Shown piece after piece: positions 26,096 through 35,166 of a stretch of 64,000 bases of DNA. Each line of letters begins with the position of its first letter. The first letter of the stretch is position 1. The notes under the pieces were generated by a model, which worked only from the letters and a program-made list of their open reading frames with translations, did not search any database and had not been told where the DNA came from. The translations under genes were made by a program, and so were the position numbers. The stretch comes from JBCCVH01 sp942492555 (lineage in GTDB: Bacteria > Bacteroidota > Bacteroidia > Cytophagales > Amoebophilaceae), in NCBI GenBank assembly GCA_942492555.1, contig CALOEX010000009.1:10831-74830 (forward strand). Reading direction: 5' to 3'.

Positions 26096-29000
26096 ATGGA
26101 TATACAGCTCAATATCATACTGGTTTCTCTTTTTCTACTTGCCAATCTCGTTGTTGGGCTTATGGCCGTCAAAAAGATAAAAACCATGGACGATTATGCC
26201 CTTGCCAATAGAAGTTTGGGTGGTGGGGTGATGATTGCTACGTTGGTGGCTACACTTTTTGAGGTGCAGAGTGTTGAGTTTTCAATTTTATGTGATAGAG
26301 GAGTGATCAATTTGATTAAACCTTTTATGTTCACATTTTTTATGTTGCTATTGGGGTTATTTGTTTTTCCCAAATTATTGGCATTTAAAAAAGAACGCAC
26401 ACTTGCGGATGTGATGCATACCATGTATGGCAAGTTTGGATGCTTTTATACACTATTGGTCATGACTATTTTTTCTTTTGGTGTCATAGCAGGACAATTG
26501 GTTGGATTAGTAGGCTTGAGTAATATGTTGCAACTAAATTTGACTCAAGAAAAGTATAACCCTGTTATTTTAATGGCAGTTATAGGTGGTTTGATCACCG
26601 TCTATACCTGCCTAGGAGGCGTGCGTTCAGTTGCAAAAACGGATGTGTTGCAATTCTTGGTTATTGTGTTGGGTATTATTGGTTTTTTTATTGCTGTAAC
26701 GTGGGAAAAAAGCATCTTTAATATTTTGCAGAAGGCAAAAGTAGCATCTCCTAAGCGTGTAAATTTTTTTGCAGATGAAGATTTATTAGGACATCTTTTC
26801 CCCTGGTTTTTCGTCTGTGGTTTTCCTACTTTTGTAATAGCACCGCCCATTATCCAACGTGTACTCATGATCAAAAAAAGGAAAGATGTACAAAAAATGT
26901 TTACCTCGTTTGCTTTTGTCTATCCTGTTTTGTGTATTTTGGTAACCATTGCCTCCTTAAAGTTGTTCACGCTTCCCAAAAGCGTCTATGAGCAGTATAT
27001 TGGACAAGCCAAGTACAGCACCTCTACTTCTACTTATATAGAAAAAATATGTGAATCTACTTGGGGACAAGTTGGCTTTTTACTAGCCATTGTTGCTATT
27101 ATCATGTCTACCATGGATTCTTTTTTAAATGCGCTAGCCATTATGTGGGTCAATGATGTAATCATACCTTTGAAAAAAAAGAAAAAACTTAAGCCCATTC
27201 AATGGGTGCATTGGATCTCTTTGCTCTTTGGTATTGGTACAATCGGACTCAGCATGCTTTGTTACCAATATGACGTACGCTTTACCCATGTTATCAACTA
27301 TGCTATCTTAATTGTCTCTAATATGTCTATACCATTTTTAATGGGACTTAGAGGCTTGAAACCTTCTCCTAAAGCACTTATAGCAAGCGTTTTAACTTTT
27401 TGGTCTGTTTTTGTATTGCTTTTTGTACTTTATATGAGCAAGGTAGCTCCCGTCAAAAGCTTGATTGATTTTATAGATAAAGATGTGTTCAAAGGTGGTA
27501 CAAAAGCAGGTACATCTATATACATATGTATGGCTATCTGGCCCTTCGCCATGTTCGCCCATATCCTCACCTTCTTTGGTGTACACCTATGGGAAAACAA
27601 AGCCTTTGTATGGATAGATAGAGAGACAGAAAATTGGCAAGAAAGCTCTCGAAACACCTTAGGCAGTTACTTCCAATGGTTGCGTCATCCCATCCGCTGG
27701 TGTTTGCAAAAAGAAAAGACCTATGGCATTCGTCACTTTCCCATAAGCCTGGTTACCATGGTCTACTTCTTTATACCCTTTACGTTAGGAGAAGCCCAAG
27801 GATTTTCAAAAGCAGTCAGCATACTCCGTGTCATCCCCATTGTCCTCTGTTTTCCCATGATGGTACGTGAGCATTGGCACAAACGCCTAGAAAAACACTT
27901 TAGCCTTTTTTATTACCCCTTCATGTCTTATGCCTGGGTATTCGTCAATACCCTAAGCCTCTGTCTCATACCCCAAGAGGGGACTAGTCTGTGGCATTTA
28001 GCCATAGGGATCTTTGCTTTAGGCCTCATGATAGACTGGCGATCCTTCGTTGTACTTGAACTGGTTGGTGTTACATTGGCTTGGATCACACAATGGATCA
28101 TTACAGGTAGGTTTATGCCTGATTTTGGTGCAAATGGTGGCTTCCCACTGCTTTTGAGCATTGCATTACCCTGCATTTTTTTGGCTACCTTTAAACGTCA
28201 CAACGACCAACAAACAATCATGGCAAAAAAAGAACTCAAGAAAATCCAAGAAGCCAAAAACATGATGTTGCTCTCCTATGAAGACAGCCACAAACAAGTT
28301 TACGAAACACTCCACAAAAACAGCAGCATGATGACCCTCCTTGCCAAAGTATCCGCAGAGTTGCAAACCATGGAAGGCATGAAAGACAATGTACGCATCA
28401 TCAAAGGAGCCATGGGCCACTTCTTCCATGTAGGAAACCAATCCCAAGAATACCTAGATCTTACAATCAAAGAAACCACTTTAAATAAAGTCCTCGACGA
28501 AGCACGCTCCATGCTCATCAACCAAGGATTCGACATCGAACATGTAAAAATCCATATTCCCCAAAGCAAGTCCACCCTTAGCTGCGATCTGCTCTGCACC
28601 GCACGGCTCATTGCCAATGCAGTCTGGGTAACATATGAGCAACTCAAACCCCAAGACACCTATGGTGACGCCCCCATACATCTCTTTATAGACGAAGCCT
28701 GGTTAGATTATGACCTCAAACCACCCTATGAAAAAAAACCAGAAAAAAGCTTGCGCATCACCTGCACAACAGCAGACCCTGCCACATGTACTTTAGCAGA
28801 AGACCAAAGCTACAAGCCCTATGCCGAAAATCAACAGATAGAACTGCTCAATCATATCTGCCTGCTAGAAAACAAACGCATCACCAAAGCACAATATGGG
28901 CATATAGAGATTCAAAAACAAGCACTCACCCTCACCCAAACCTATGTGTTGCCTCTAGATTTGCTATCACTCAAGCCCAAAATGACAAAATTTGCCACCG

Positions 29001-29605
29001 AGGACCTACGAAACGTCACACAAATAGAAGCCCCTGAAGACAAAATATTTTTAAAGGCAATAGCAGACAAAAAAATGAATCTCGACTACATTGGCTTCGC
29101 TTTAAAAGTTGCCAAACACTGCCATGCAGACCAACGCAGAAAATCCGGTGAACCCTACTATTTCCATCCCATGGAAGTGGCTACCATCCTACTGCAATAC
29201 ACCACGGATGAAGACGTCATTGTCGCCGCCCTTTTGCATGATACGGTAGAAGACAGTGGGTACAGCCCCCCACAGATGTTTGCCATGTTTAATGAACAAG
29301 TCATGGATATTGTCGTGCAAGTAAGCCATTTATACAACAAGGCAGAACGCCCAAGAATGAAACTCGAAAAAAAAGAAACCTTAAAGCGTTTACTAGCAAC
29401 AGGAAATAGCAATTCACTATTGGTCAAACTCATCGATAGACTGCACAACATGCGTACCATAGGTGCCAAAGAACCAGAAAAACAAATACATATCGCCAAA
29501 GAAACCATAAAAATCTTCATACCTATCGCACAAGAGCTAAACCTCCAACCTGTCGCAGATGAATTGCACAAACTTTGTACAGCAATTTTGGCAAGCCAAG
29601 GATAG
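26096..29605 (+). CDS. Fusion: sodium/solute symporter - kinase-like linker - RelA/SpoT-type HD hydrolase
   Basis: 1169 residues. Residues 1-500 are an SSS-family symporter domain (LANRSLGGGVMIATLVATLF; TVYTCLGGVRSVAKTDVLQF). About 545-705 adds a second set of membrane segments. About 710-960 is helical then globular, placed and built like the DHp/ATPase part of symporter-linked histidine kinases, but I see no clear phospho-His or N/G boxes, so it may be degenerate. Residues 1000-1169 are a RelA/SpoT HD domain with its metal-site residues: FHP (His about 1023), HDTVED (about 1048-1053) and LIDRLHNMRT (Asp about 1113). The ppGpp synthetase domain is absent, so a membrane-bound ppGpp hydrolase coupled to solute sensing is the inference. 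Related domain sets (symporter, histidine kinase, SpoT) are known from amplified mobile elements of Rickettsiales. The second half is visibly more C/A-rich than the first. A paralog lies at 1-394. Confidence 0.8.
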   Translation: MDIQLNIILVSLFLLANLVVGLMAVKKIKTMDDYALANRSLGGGVMIATLVATLFEVQSVEFSILCDRGVINLIKPFMFTFFMLLLGLFVFPKLLAFKKERTLADVMHTMYGKFGCFYTLLVMTIFSFGVIAGQLVGLVGLSNMLQLNLTQEKYNPVILMAVIGGLITVYTCLGGVRSVAKTDVLQFLVIVLGIIGFFIAVTWEKSIFNILQKAKVASPKRVNFFADEDLLGHLFPWFFVCGFPTFVIAPPIIQRVLMIKKRKDVQKMFTSFAFVYPVLCILVTIASLKLFTLPKSVYEQYIGQAKYSTSTSTYIEKICESTWGQVGFLLAIVAIIMSTMDSFLNALAIMWVNDVIIPLKKKKKLKPIQWVHWISLLFGIGTIGLSMLCYQYDVRFTHVINYAILIVSNMSIPFLMGLRGLKPSPKALIASVLTFWSVFVLLFVLYMSKVAPVKSLIDFIDKDVFKGGTKAGTSIYICMAIWPFAMFAHILTFFGVHLWENKAFVWIDRETENWQESSRNTLGSYFQWLRHPIRWCLQKEKTYGIRHFPISLVTMVYFFIPFTLGEAQGFSKAVSILRVIPIVLCFPMMVREHWHKRLEKHFSLFYYPFMSYAWVFVNTLSLCLIPQEGTSLWHLAIGIFALGLMIDWRSFVVLELVGVTLAWITQWIITGRFMPDFGANGGFPLLLSIALPCIFLATFKRHNDQQTIMAKKELKKIQEAKNMMLLSYEDSHKQVYETLHKNSSMMTLLAKVSAELQTMEGMKDNVRIIKGAMGHFFHVGNQSQEYLDLTIKETTLNKVLDEARSMLINQGFDIEHVKIHIPQSKSTLSCDLLCTARLIANAVWVTYEQLKPQDTYGDAPIHLFIDEAWLDYDLKPPYEKKPEKSLRITCTTADPATCTLAEDQSYKPYAENQQIELLNHICLLENKRITKAQYGHIEIQKQALTLTQTYVLPLDLLSLKPKMTKFATEDLRNVTQIEAPEDKIFLKAIADKKMNLDYIGFALKVAKHCHADQRRKSGEPYYFHPMEVATILLQYTTDEDVIVAALLHDTVEDSGYSPPQMFAMFNEQVMDIVVQVSHLYNKAERPRMKLEKKETLKRLLATGNSNSLLVKLIDRLHNMRTIGAKEPEKQIHIAKETIKIFIPIAQELNLQPVADELHKLCTAILASQG

Positions 29606-29793
29606 TTTTAGGGCATAAGGCATTGTGCATAGGGAGTTCCACGATCAAATTAGGTAAACGTTGTTTTCTATACCGTACTGTGTAGCACACTGGATTGGTG
29701 GTTAGCTTGGTATTGTTGTTGCCTTTTTGCATAGGGGTTTTTACAAAAGAAAAAGAGAGAAAAAAGCATACTTATATTGAATGCTCTCTAAAC

Positions 29794-31050
29794 TTATCTC
29801 ATCCGTGATGAAAAATTTTCATACAAATCATCAAGTGCACAGAAAATTATATCTTTCTTTGTACTCTCGCATAATACATTGAGCAGTTCTTGTTTTATTG
29901 CTTCTTGTTTTATTGCTTCTTGTTTTATTGCTTCTTGTTTTATTGCTTCTTGTTCTATTGCTTCTTGTTCTATTGCTTCTTGTTTTATTGCTTCTTGTTT
30001 TATTGCTTCTTGTTCTATTGCTTCTTGTTTTATTGCTTCTTGTTTTATTGCTTCTTGTTTTATTGCTTCTTGTTTTATTGCTTCTTGTTTTATTGCTTCT
30101 TTTTCTATTAGTGTAAGAAGCAGGTGGCATTTTATGATTTGTTTTGTAAAAGCAGCAAATTGATTAGCTAAATCTTGATTTTTGCGCATAAGTTCAACGA
30201 ATGATTCTCTTTCTTCGTCAGATAGTGATTTAAACAAACCCTCCTTATCCTTAATCACATCATCTAGAGAATGGGTAAGGCGGTATTGATCCATAGATTT
30301 TCTGATATTTTCTGGTAATATCTTTGTCACTTCGCTCAGTGATCTTGCAAGGAGGCTCTTATTATCCTCATAATTTTCCCGTAATTTTTCTTCAGATAAG
30401 CCCATAAAATTTTTTATTTCTGCAAGATCGAAGTCACGACAACGATAAAGTGATTGATAAAAATGGTATGAAAAGAAATCCTTTATTTCTTCTTGCAACT
30501 TTTTTTCCTCTTGTGTAAGGATGCCTTTATCTTTATACGATTTTGCACTTCTTAAAATCATAAGTTGTATGTGTATTTTTAACGTATCTTGCATATGTTT
30601 TTGCAGTTGATTTTCGTTTTTTTGCACAGCTTCTAAAAATTGTTCTTTCTCCGAAGGACTAAAAGATTCTATAAAAGACAAGGATTTTAGGTCTTTTTTT
30701 TTGAAGTACTCTGCCTTAGTAGCAGACCTGTAATCACTTGATTGATCCCAAATCATTCCAGCAAATTTACTTTGTAAAGGAGGAGGTAGAGAGTCGTGTG
30801 TTTTTTGATATGCCTTGTTGTAACGGGTTTCGATATCTAGGTATTTCTTATCAAACTCTCGTGTAGACATTGTATCTACTTTTTGGAAGTATTCGGCTAG
30901 TTTTTTTTCAAAGCTAACGTTTTTATCATTATTAATACTCTCAGCGTGTTTGTAATAATAGTAATAATAGCCACCACCACCTGTACAAATAAGCAGTAAT
31001 AAAATGATAAAAAATTTGTTATGGGTTTTTTTGTGATTATTCTCAGACAT
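29794..31050 (-). CDS. Single-pass membrane protein with C-terminal EAIKQ repeats
   Basis: 418 residues. A short Lys/His-rich head is followed by a membrane segment (FFIILLLLICTGGGGYYYYYY, about 13-33); most of the protein then lies outside or in the periplasm. Residues 35-310 are helical and charged with no known domain. Residues about 318-387 consist of 14 tandem EAIKQ or EAIEQ pentads, likely a continuous helix. A short unique tail follows. Unrecognised; repeat-bearing surface or secreted proteins of this kind are common in symbionts of eukaryotes. Confidence 0.7.
   Translation of the reverse strand: MSENNHKKTHNKFFIILLLLICTGGGGYYYYYYKHAESINNDKNVSFEKKLAEYFQKVDTMSTREFDKKYLDIETRYNKAYQKTHDSLPPPLQSKFAGMIWDQSSDYRSATKAEYFKKKDLKSLSFIESFSPSEKEQFLEAVQKNENQLQKHMQDTLKIHIQLMILRSAKSYKDKGILTQEEKKLQEEIKDFFSYHFYQSLYRCRDFDLAEIKNFMGLSEEKLRENYEDNKSLLARSLSEVTKILPENIRKSMDQYRLTHSLDDVIKDKEGLFKSLSDEERESFVELMRKNQDLANQFAAFTKQIIKCHLLLTLIEKEAIKQEAIKQEAIKQEAIKQEAIKQEAIEQEAIKQEAIKQEAIEQEAIEQEAIKQEAIKQEAIKQEAIKQELLNVLCESTKKDIIFCALDDLYENFSSRMR
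29890..30099 (-). repeat. 15-bp minisatellite, 14 copies
   Basis: Unit on the + strand TTGTTTTATTGCTTC, coding EAIKQ on the minus strand; three copies carry TTGTTCTATTGCTTC (EAIEQ). 14 x 15 = 210 bp with almost no other variation, so it was homogenised recently and is likely to vary in copy number. Because the unit is a multiple of three, several other frames also stay open here. Confidence 0.95.
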
Positions 31051-31290
31051 TTTTTTGCATTTAAAAACTAATGGGGTAATCTAATCATTTTTAGCCTATT
31101 TACAAAATGAGATATACCTATATGGCATAGGGGGTTTTTAGCATGGAAATGGGGTATCTGGTTTTTTTCTTACACATATAGTATGGTTGCCATCATGCAC
31201 GATTGCCCTAAACAATGCTTTTTCCCATGTTGTCTGTAGGCAAAATATGCAAACCTTTTGCACTTCGTAAGCAACAAGGTATTTTAGACC

Positions 31291-34014
31291 ATGGAAACAC
31301 AACACACTTTGTTGCTTCAAGTAGTAGAGAAAATACATGCGCAACAGCTAGACATATCAAATCTCTCCTTTATTTTTCCAACATCTCACGTAGCTTATAC
31401 CTTTCGTCAAATACTTGGTAAAACACTAAAAAAAACCCAATGGGCGCCCAAAAGTTATTCATTACCGAACTTTATGCAAAGTCTATACGCACATACCATA
31501 GCTACCAGATGGAAACTGCTCACTCATTTATACAAAATAGTAGCTCCTTTGGAAGAGTCGTTTGTCTCTTTTCCTAACTTTCATCAATGGGGGTCACATT
31601 TTCTGCAAGATATTGAAAGTATAGCCCAGTATCAACTCCCTATAGAAACACTGTTGACAAAAAAAACCACCGCTATACAAAACAAACTTCCGAGCATACA
31701 TTCCCCAGAAACCTGGGCAAAAATCTATAAAGATTTCCACGATGCATTAGCACAAAATCAACTTACTTATACAGGGTATCACTATCAAAAAATAGATGAA
31801 CTGTTACAGGCAGGAAAGCTAGATGTCATGCACAAACATGTCATACTTATAGGTATACATCCTCTCACACCACTTGTTACCCACCTATTACAAACATTGT
31901 CCAAAACTACTAAAATCGACTACTATATAGATGCAGACGCCTATTACATGGAATCATCCCACCAAGAAGCAAGTCGGCAATTACGTCTTTATCAAAAAGA
32001 CCCTTTGTTGGGCAAGTATTTACAACCTCCTTTACCCAGTAACATCACTGCAAAAACAACCATAGAAATTTTCAATACTTCCACGCGTTTCACACAAATA
32101 CAAACAGTGGCAACAGAGCTGAAAAAACTATCAGCACAACCTTCTTTTCAAGCGGAAAATGTCACCATTGCTTTAGCTGATCCCTCTCTTTGCATTCCTT
32201 TACTACATGCACTACCACATTATCCACTTTCCATTTATATAGACTACCCTTTTTATCAAACTCCTTTGTGTACATTATTACACACTGTTGTCGACTGGTA
32301 TGCAAGTCAGCAAGATTCCTATCACAAACAACTGAATATAAACAATGTATATCATAAGTTGATGCATCATGCCTATATATCTCTGCCATCAGATATTACC
32401 ACAAAAACAAATCCATGTTCTCCTGTTTCCACGCTAAAAAAACAAGAAAATTTACCCCTTGTTTGGCAATATCTCCTACATGTAGATCCAGGGGTTAGCA
32501 TCATTGCTTATTTAGAAAAATTTTTACATATGCTCAAAGATAACCCTCCTGCTAACAGCTCTTGGCAATCCTGGGAAAAACTAGCGATGGATGCGGCCAT
32601 TGATGGGTGTAAAAAATTATCTCATACACCTTTTGCATCTTTGTGTACACTTACACAGGACTGGGTGTTGCTTTTAAAAAAAGAATTGAAGCATATAAAA
32701 CTTCCATTACATGCAAAAAACAACAAAGGCATATCTATTGTATCTCTACAAGGTACTGTTGCCTTGCATTTTACCTATCTTTTTGTGCTTTCTTTAAATG
32801 AAAAAATTTTTCCTAAAGCTCATATACATACTTCTTTACCCGCTAGTTGCCATGGTTTATTACCTGATAAAGAAATACAAAAAACAAAAGATGCTTACTT
32901 GTTTTACAGATGGTTACACAGTGCGAAAAAATGCTATTTTTTTTATTATGAAAGAGATAAAGGCAACCAAATAGTAGCTCCAAGCTCTTTTTTACAACAA
33001 CTGCAATACGAATCTCCGTGCACGATCATACATCATAGCTACCTACCCTCTATCACCCCTATTCAGGTAAAACCCATTTCCATTGTTAAAAATGCTTCAG
33101 TTTTAAAAAAATTACAGCAATTCATTGGGGAAAGCCCTCAAAAAACATTGACACCAACAGCTATAAATACTTATCTAGACTGTAAGCTGCGCTTCTATTT
33201 TAAATACATTGCTAAATTGCCTCCAGCACCATTGCCTGACGAGATACAAATTGCAGGTTTTTTGGGAAGGATACTCCATGAAAGCATGCAATTGATCTAT
33301 GATCCATACATTGGCAAGACGGTGACGGAAAAAAATATTCATTACCTACAAAAACATGTGGAGGATAGTGTTTTGCTAGCTATTGAAAAACAAGATGTAC
33401 AAAGTATTACCCGCTACAAAAACAGGTTGTTGCACATACGGAAAATCGTGATTAAACTGATAGCCCAACTACTTTCTTTAGATAAAAAGAAAGCACCTTT
33501 TACACTTCTCCATGTGGAGGAAAATTTGCAAAAACCCTTTTTATTACCTGATGGAAAGGTGGTTACATTAAGTGGTATTGTTGACAGGATAGACAAAAAA
33601 AACAACATTATCCATGTTATAGACTATAAAACGAATGCGGTCAATACTAAAATAGAAGGATTGACATCACTGTTTGATCGCACAAAAAAAATGCGTAACA
33701 CAACAGCACTACAACTTATATGGTATGCGTGGTTGTACACACAGGATAAAGAGGCAAAGCATATACCTATACAACCTACTTTTATCAGCACAAAAAACAT
33801 ATTTAAAGCAAATCCTCCTACGTGTTTTTCCTTATTGAATAAAGAAAAAAAATACGATGTGTTTACCAGTGTTCATGGTTATACAGACCTTTTTGAAAAA
33901 GAGATGACTGCTTTATTGCTAGACCTATTCAATCCCGCTACCCCTTTTGATCAAACTGAGATGGTTGCACATTGTAGAAATTGTCCTTATAAAAAAATTT
34001 GCCAACGTTTTTAA
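31291..34014 (+). CDS. AddB-like PD-(D/E)XK nuclease with Fe-S cluster motif
   Basis: 907 residues. The N-terminal two thirds resembles the inactivated helicase-like part of AddB/RexB proteins (opening SFIFPTSHVAYTFRQIL). The C-terminal nuclease domain starts near residue 620 with LTPTAINTYLDCKLRFYFKY and contains GIVDRIDKKNNIIHVIDYKT, the acidic / (D/E)xK active site of RecB-family nucleases. The protein ends CRNCPYKKICQRF; with the upstream Cys in YLDCKLRF this makes the C...CxxCxxxxxC set that holds the 4Fe-4S 'staple' of AddB. It would act with an AddA helicase-nuclease in double-strand break repair; addA is not in the window. Confidence 0.8.
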   Translation: METQHTLLLQVVEKIHAQQLDISNLSFIFPTSHVAYTFRQILGKTLKKTQWAPKSYSLPNFMQSLYAHTIATRWKLLTHLYKIVAPLEESFVSFPNFHQWGSHFLQDIESIAQYQLPIETLLTKKTTAIQNKLPSIHSPETWAKIYKDFHDALAQNQLTYTGYHYQKIDELLQAGKLDVMHKHVILIGIHPLTPLVTHLLQTLSKTTKIDYYIDADAYYMESSHQEASRQLRLYQKDPLLGKYLQPPLPSNITAKTTIEIFNTSTRFTQIQTVATELKKLSAQPSFQAENVTIALADPSLCIPLLHALPHYPLSIYIDYPFYQTPLCTLLHTVVDWYASQQDSYHKQLNINNVYHKLMHHAYISLPSDITTKTNPCSPVSTLKKQENLPLVWQYLLHVDPGVSIIAYLEKFLHMLKDNPPANSSWQSWEKLAMDAAIDGCKKLSHTPFASLCTLTQDWVLLLKKELKHIKLPLHAKNNKGISIVSLQGTVALHFTYLFVLSLNEKIFPKAHIHTSLPASCHGLLPDKEIQKTKDAYLFYRWLHSAKKCYFFYYERDKGNQIVAPSSFLQQLQYESPCTIIHHSYLPSITPIQVKPISIVKNASVLKKLQQFIGESPQKTLTPTAINTYLDCKLRFYFKYIAKLPPAPLPDEIQIAGFLGRILHESMQLIYDPYIGKTVTEKNIHYLQKHVEDSVLLAIEKQDVQSITRYKNRLLHIRKIVIKLIAQLLSLDKKKAPFTLLHVEENLQKPFLLPDGKVVTLSGIVDRIDKKNNIIHVIDYKTNAVNTKIEGLTSLFDRTKKMRNTTALQLIWYAWLYTQDKEAKHIPIQPTFISTKNIFKANPPTCFSLLNKEKKYDVFTSVHGYTDLFEKEMTALLLDLFNPATPFDQTEMVAHCRNCPYKKICQRF

Positions 34015-34126
34015 TGTTTTTATGCTTATATCTCTGGCTTTTTATTTTTTTAAAATAGGTGTATATTTTAATTTTTGCGTAAAAAAACATTACTTTTGCT
34101 CTATATGACTTATATAATGAAATATT

Positions 34127-34894
34127 ATGAGTACACATCCATTATTGAAGAAAAAAAAGATTCAACGTGAACAGTCAGGTATTCTCATACATAATGAGGA
34201 ACTTATGAGTATTGGAGGTACCATGAAGAATGTTTGCATTGCTTTGTTTTGTACTTTTATAGGCAGTATTCTTACCTGGCTTACGATTGATAGCACGCAT
34301 ATAATGATGACAAGATTTATTTATGGACTTGTGTTTATAGGATTGCCTATCATAACGTTTTTGATTGTATGTGCTATATATGTCAAGCCTTCTTGGTCTG
34401 TGTATCTCACGCCTCTTTATGCCTTGTTTCAAGGAATCTCTTTAACGAGCATAACTTTTGTTTTTGAAATCCTATACCCAGGGATTGCTTTACAAACACT
34501 GTTGGCTACAACAGCCGTAATACTGGCAGTGCTTTTTATCTATAATACAAAAATGTTTATCATTACATCCCGCATGCGGCGTAAGTTTTATACAGTATTG
34601 TTGGCAACATGTATCCTCTCTCTCTTTAATACAATCCTGTTCTTTTTTGGTTACTATTCTTTGCATAACATGTTAAGAGGTTCAGGATTTTTGGGTATTG
34701 GGTTTAGCATTTTCATGATAGGGCTTGCTTCTTTTCGATTGTTGGATAATTTGCAGATTGTAGAAGAATGTAGTGAATACCATACACTGCCCAAATATAT
34801 GAATTGGTATTTTGCCTTAGCTATATTGAGTACAGTTGTTTGGTTGTACTTAGAAGTGTTACATTTACTAGCCCAAACAAGAAAACGAAGCTAA
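34127..34894 (+). CDS. Bax inhibitor-1 / YccA family membrane protein
   Basis: 255 residues with seven hydrophobic segments. The N-terminal cytosolic stretch ends near residue 35 and the middle has YLTPLYALFQGISLTSITFV followed by a 'YPGI' turn, which fits the BaxI_1 (YccA-like) family common in Bacteroidota. Family members act as membrane stress or calcium-leak proteins; their bacterial role is poorly known. It stands alone between the AddB-like gene (112 bp) and the small COX24-like gene (137 bp). Confidence 0.8.
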   Translation: MSTHPLLKKKKIQREQSGILIHNEELMSIGGTMKNVCIALFCTFIGSILTWLTIDSTHIMMTRFIYGLVFIGLPIITFLIVCAIYVKPSWSVYLTPLYALFQGISLTSITFVFEILYPGIALQTLLATTAVILAVLFIYNTKMFIITSRMRRKFYTVLLATCILSLFNTILFFFGYYSLHNMLRGSGFLGIGFSIFMIGLASFRLLDNLQIVEECSEYHTLPKYMNWYFALAILSTVVWLYLEVLHLLAQTRKRS

Positions 34895-35031
34895 ATAATG
34901 ACTATATATGGTGACAATGTAGTAAATATGTAATGGATTTTGTATAGTGTTTGGAATACTGTACATTTGCACAGCCTGTTTACACTAAGCAATAACTTTT
35001 AAAAAAATTTTTATCCTTTAAAAAAACGGTA

Positions 35032-35127
35032 ATGCCTTGTGGGAAAAAAAGAAAGCGACAAAAAATAAAGACACATAAACGCAAAAAACGTCGAAAAGCC
35101 AATCAGCACAAAAAAAAGAATAGATAA
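35032..35127 (+). CDS. AURKAIP1/COX24-domain small basic protein (31 residues)
   Basis: Read directly: MPCGKKRKRQKIKTHKRKKR then RKANQHKKKNR and TAA. The GKKRKRxKxxTHKRKKRxRxNxHKK pattern is that of the small Bacteroidota protein annotated as AURKAIP1/COX24 domain-containing, related to the mitochondrial small-subunit ribosomal protein mS38. A ribosomal location is therefore likely. It sits 39 bp upstream of the RNase E/G gene, an arrangement I recall from other Bacteroidota. Too short to pass most gene-finding cut-offs. Confidence 0.8.
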   Translation: MPCGKKRKRQKIKTHKRKKRRKANQHKKKNR

Positions 35128-35166
35128 TCTCTGAAAAGCTTGCGTCAATACTAATGAAAAAGATAT

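Noticed and set aside
29879..30163. Long open frames on the + strand across the minisatellite
   Set aside because: They are a by-product of a 15-bp repeat with no stop in several frames; the minus-strand protein has unique flanking sequence and a membrane segment.
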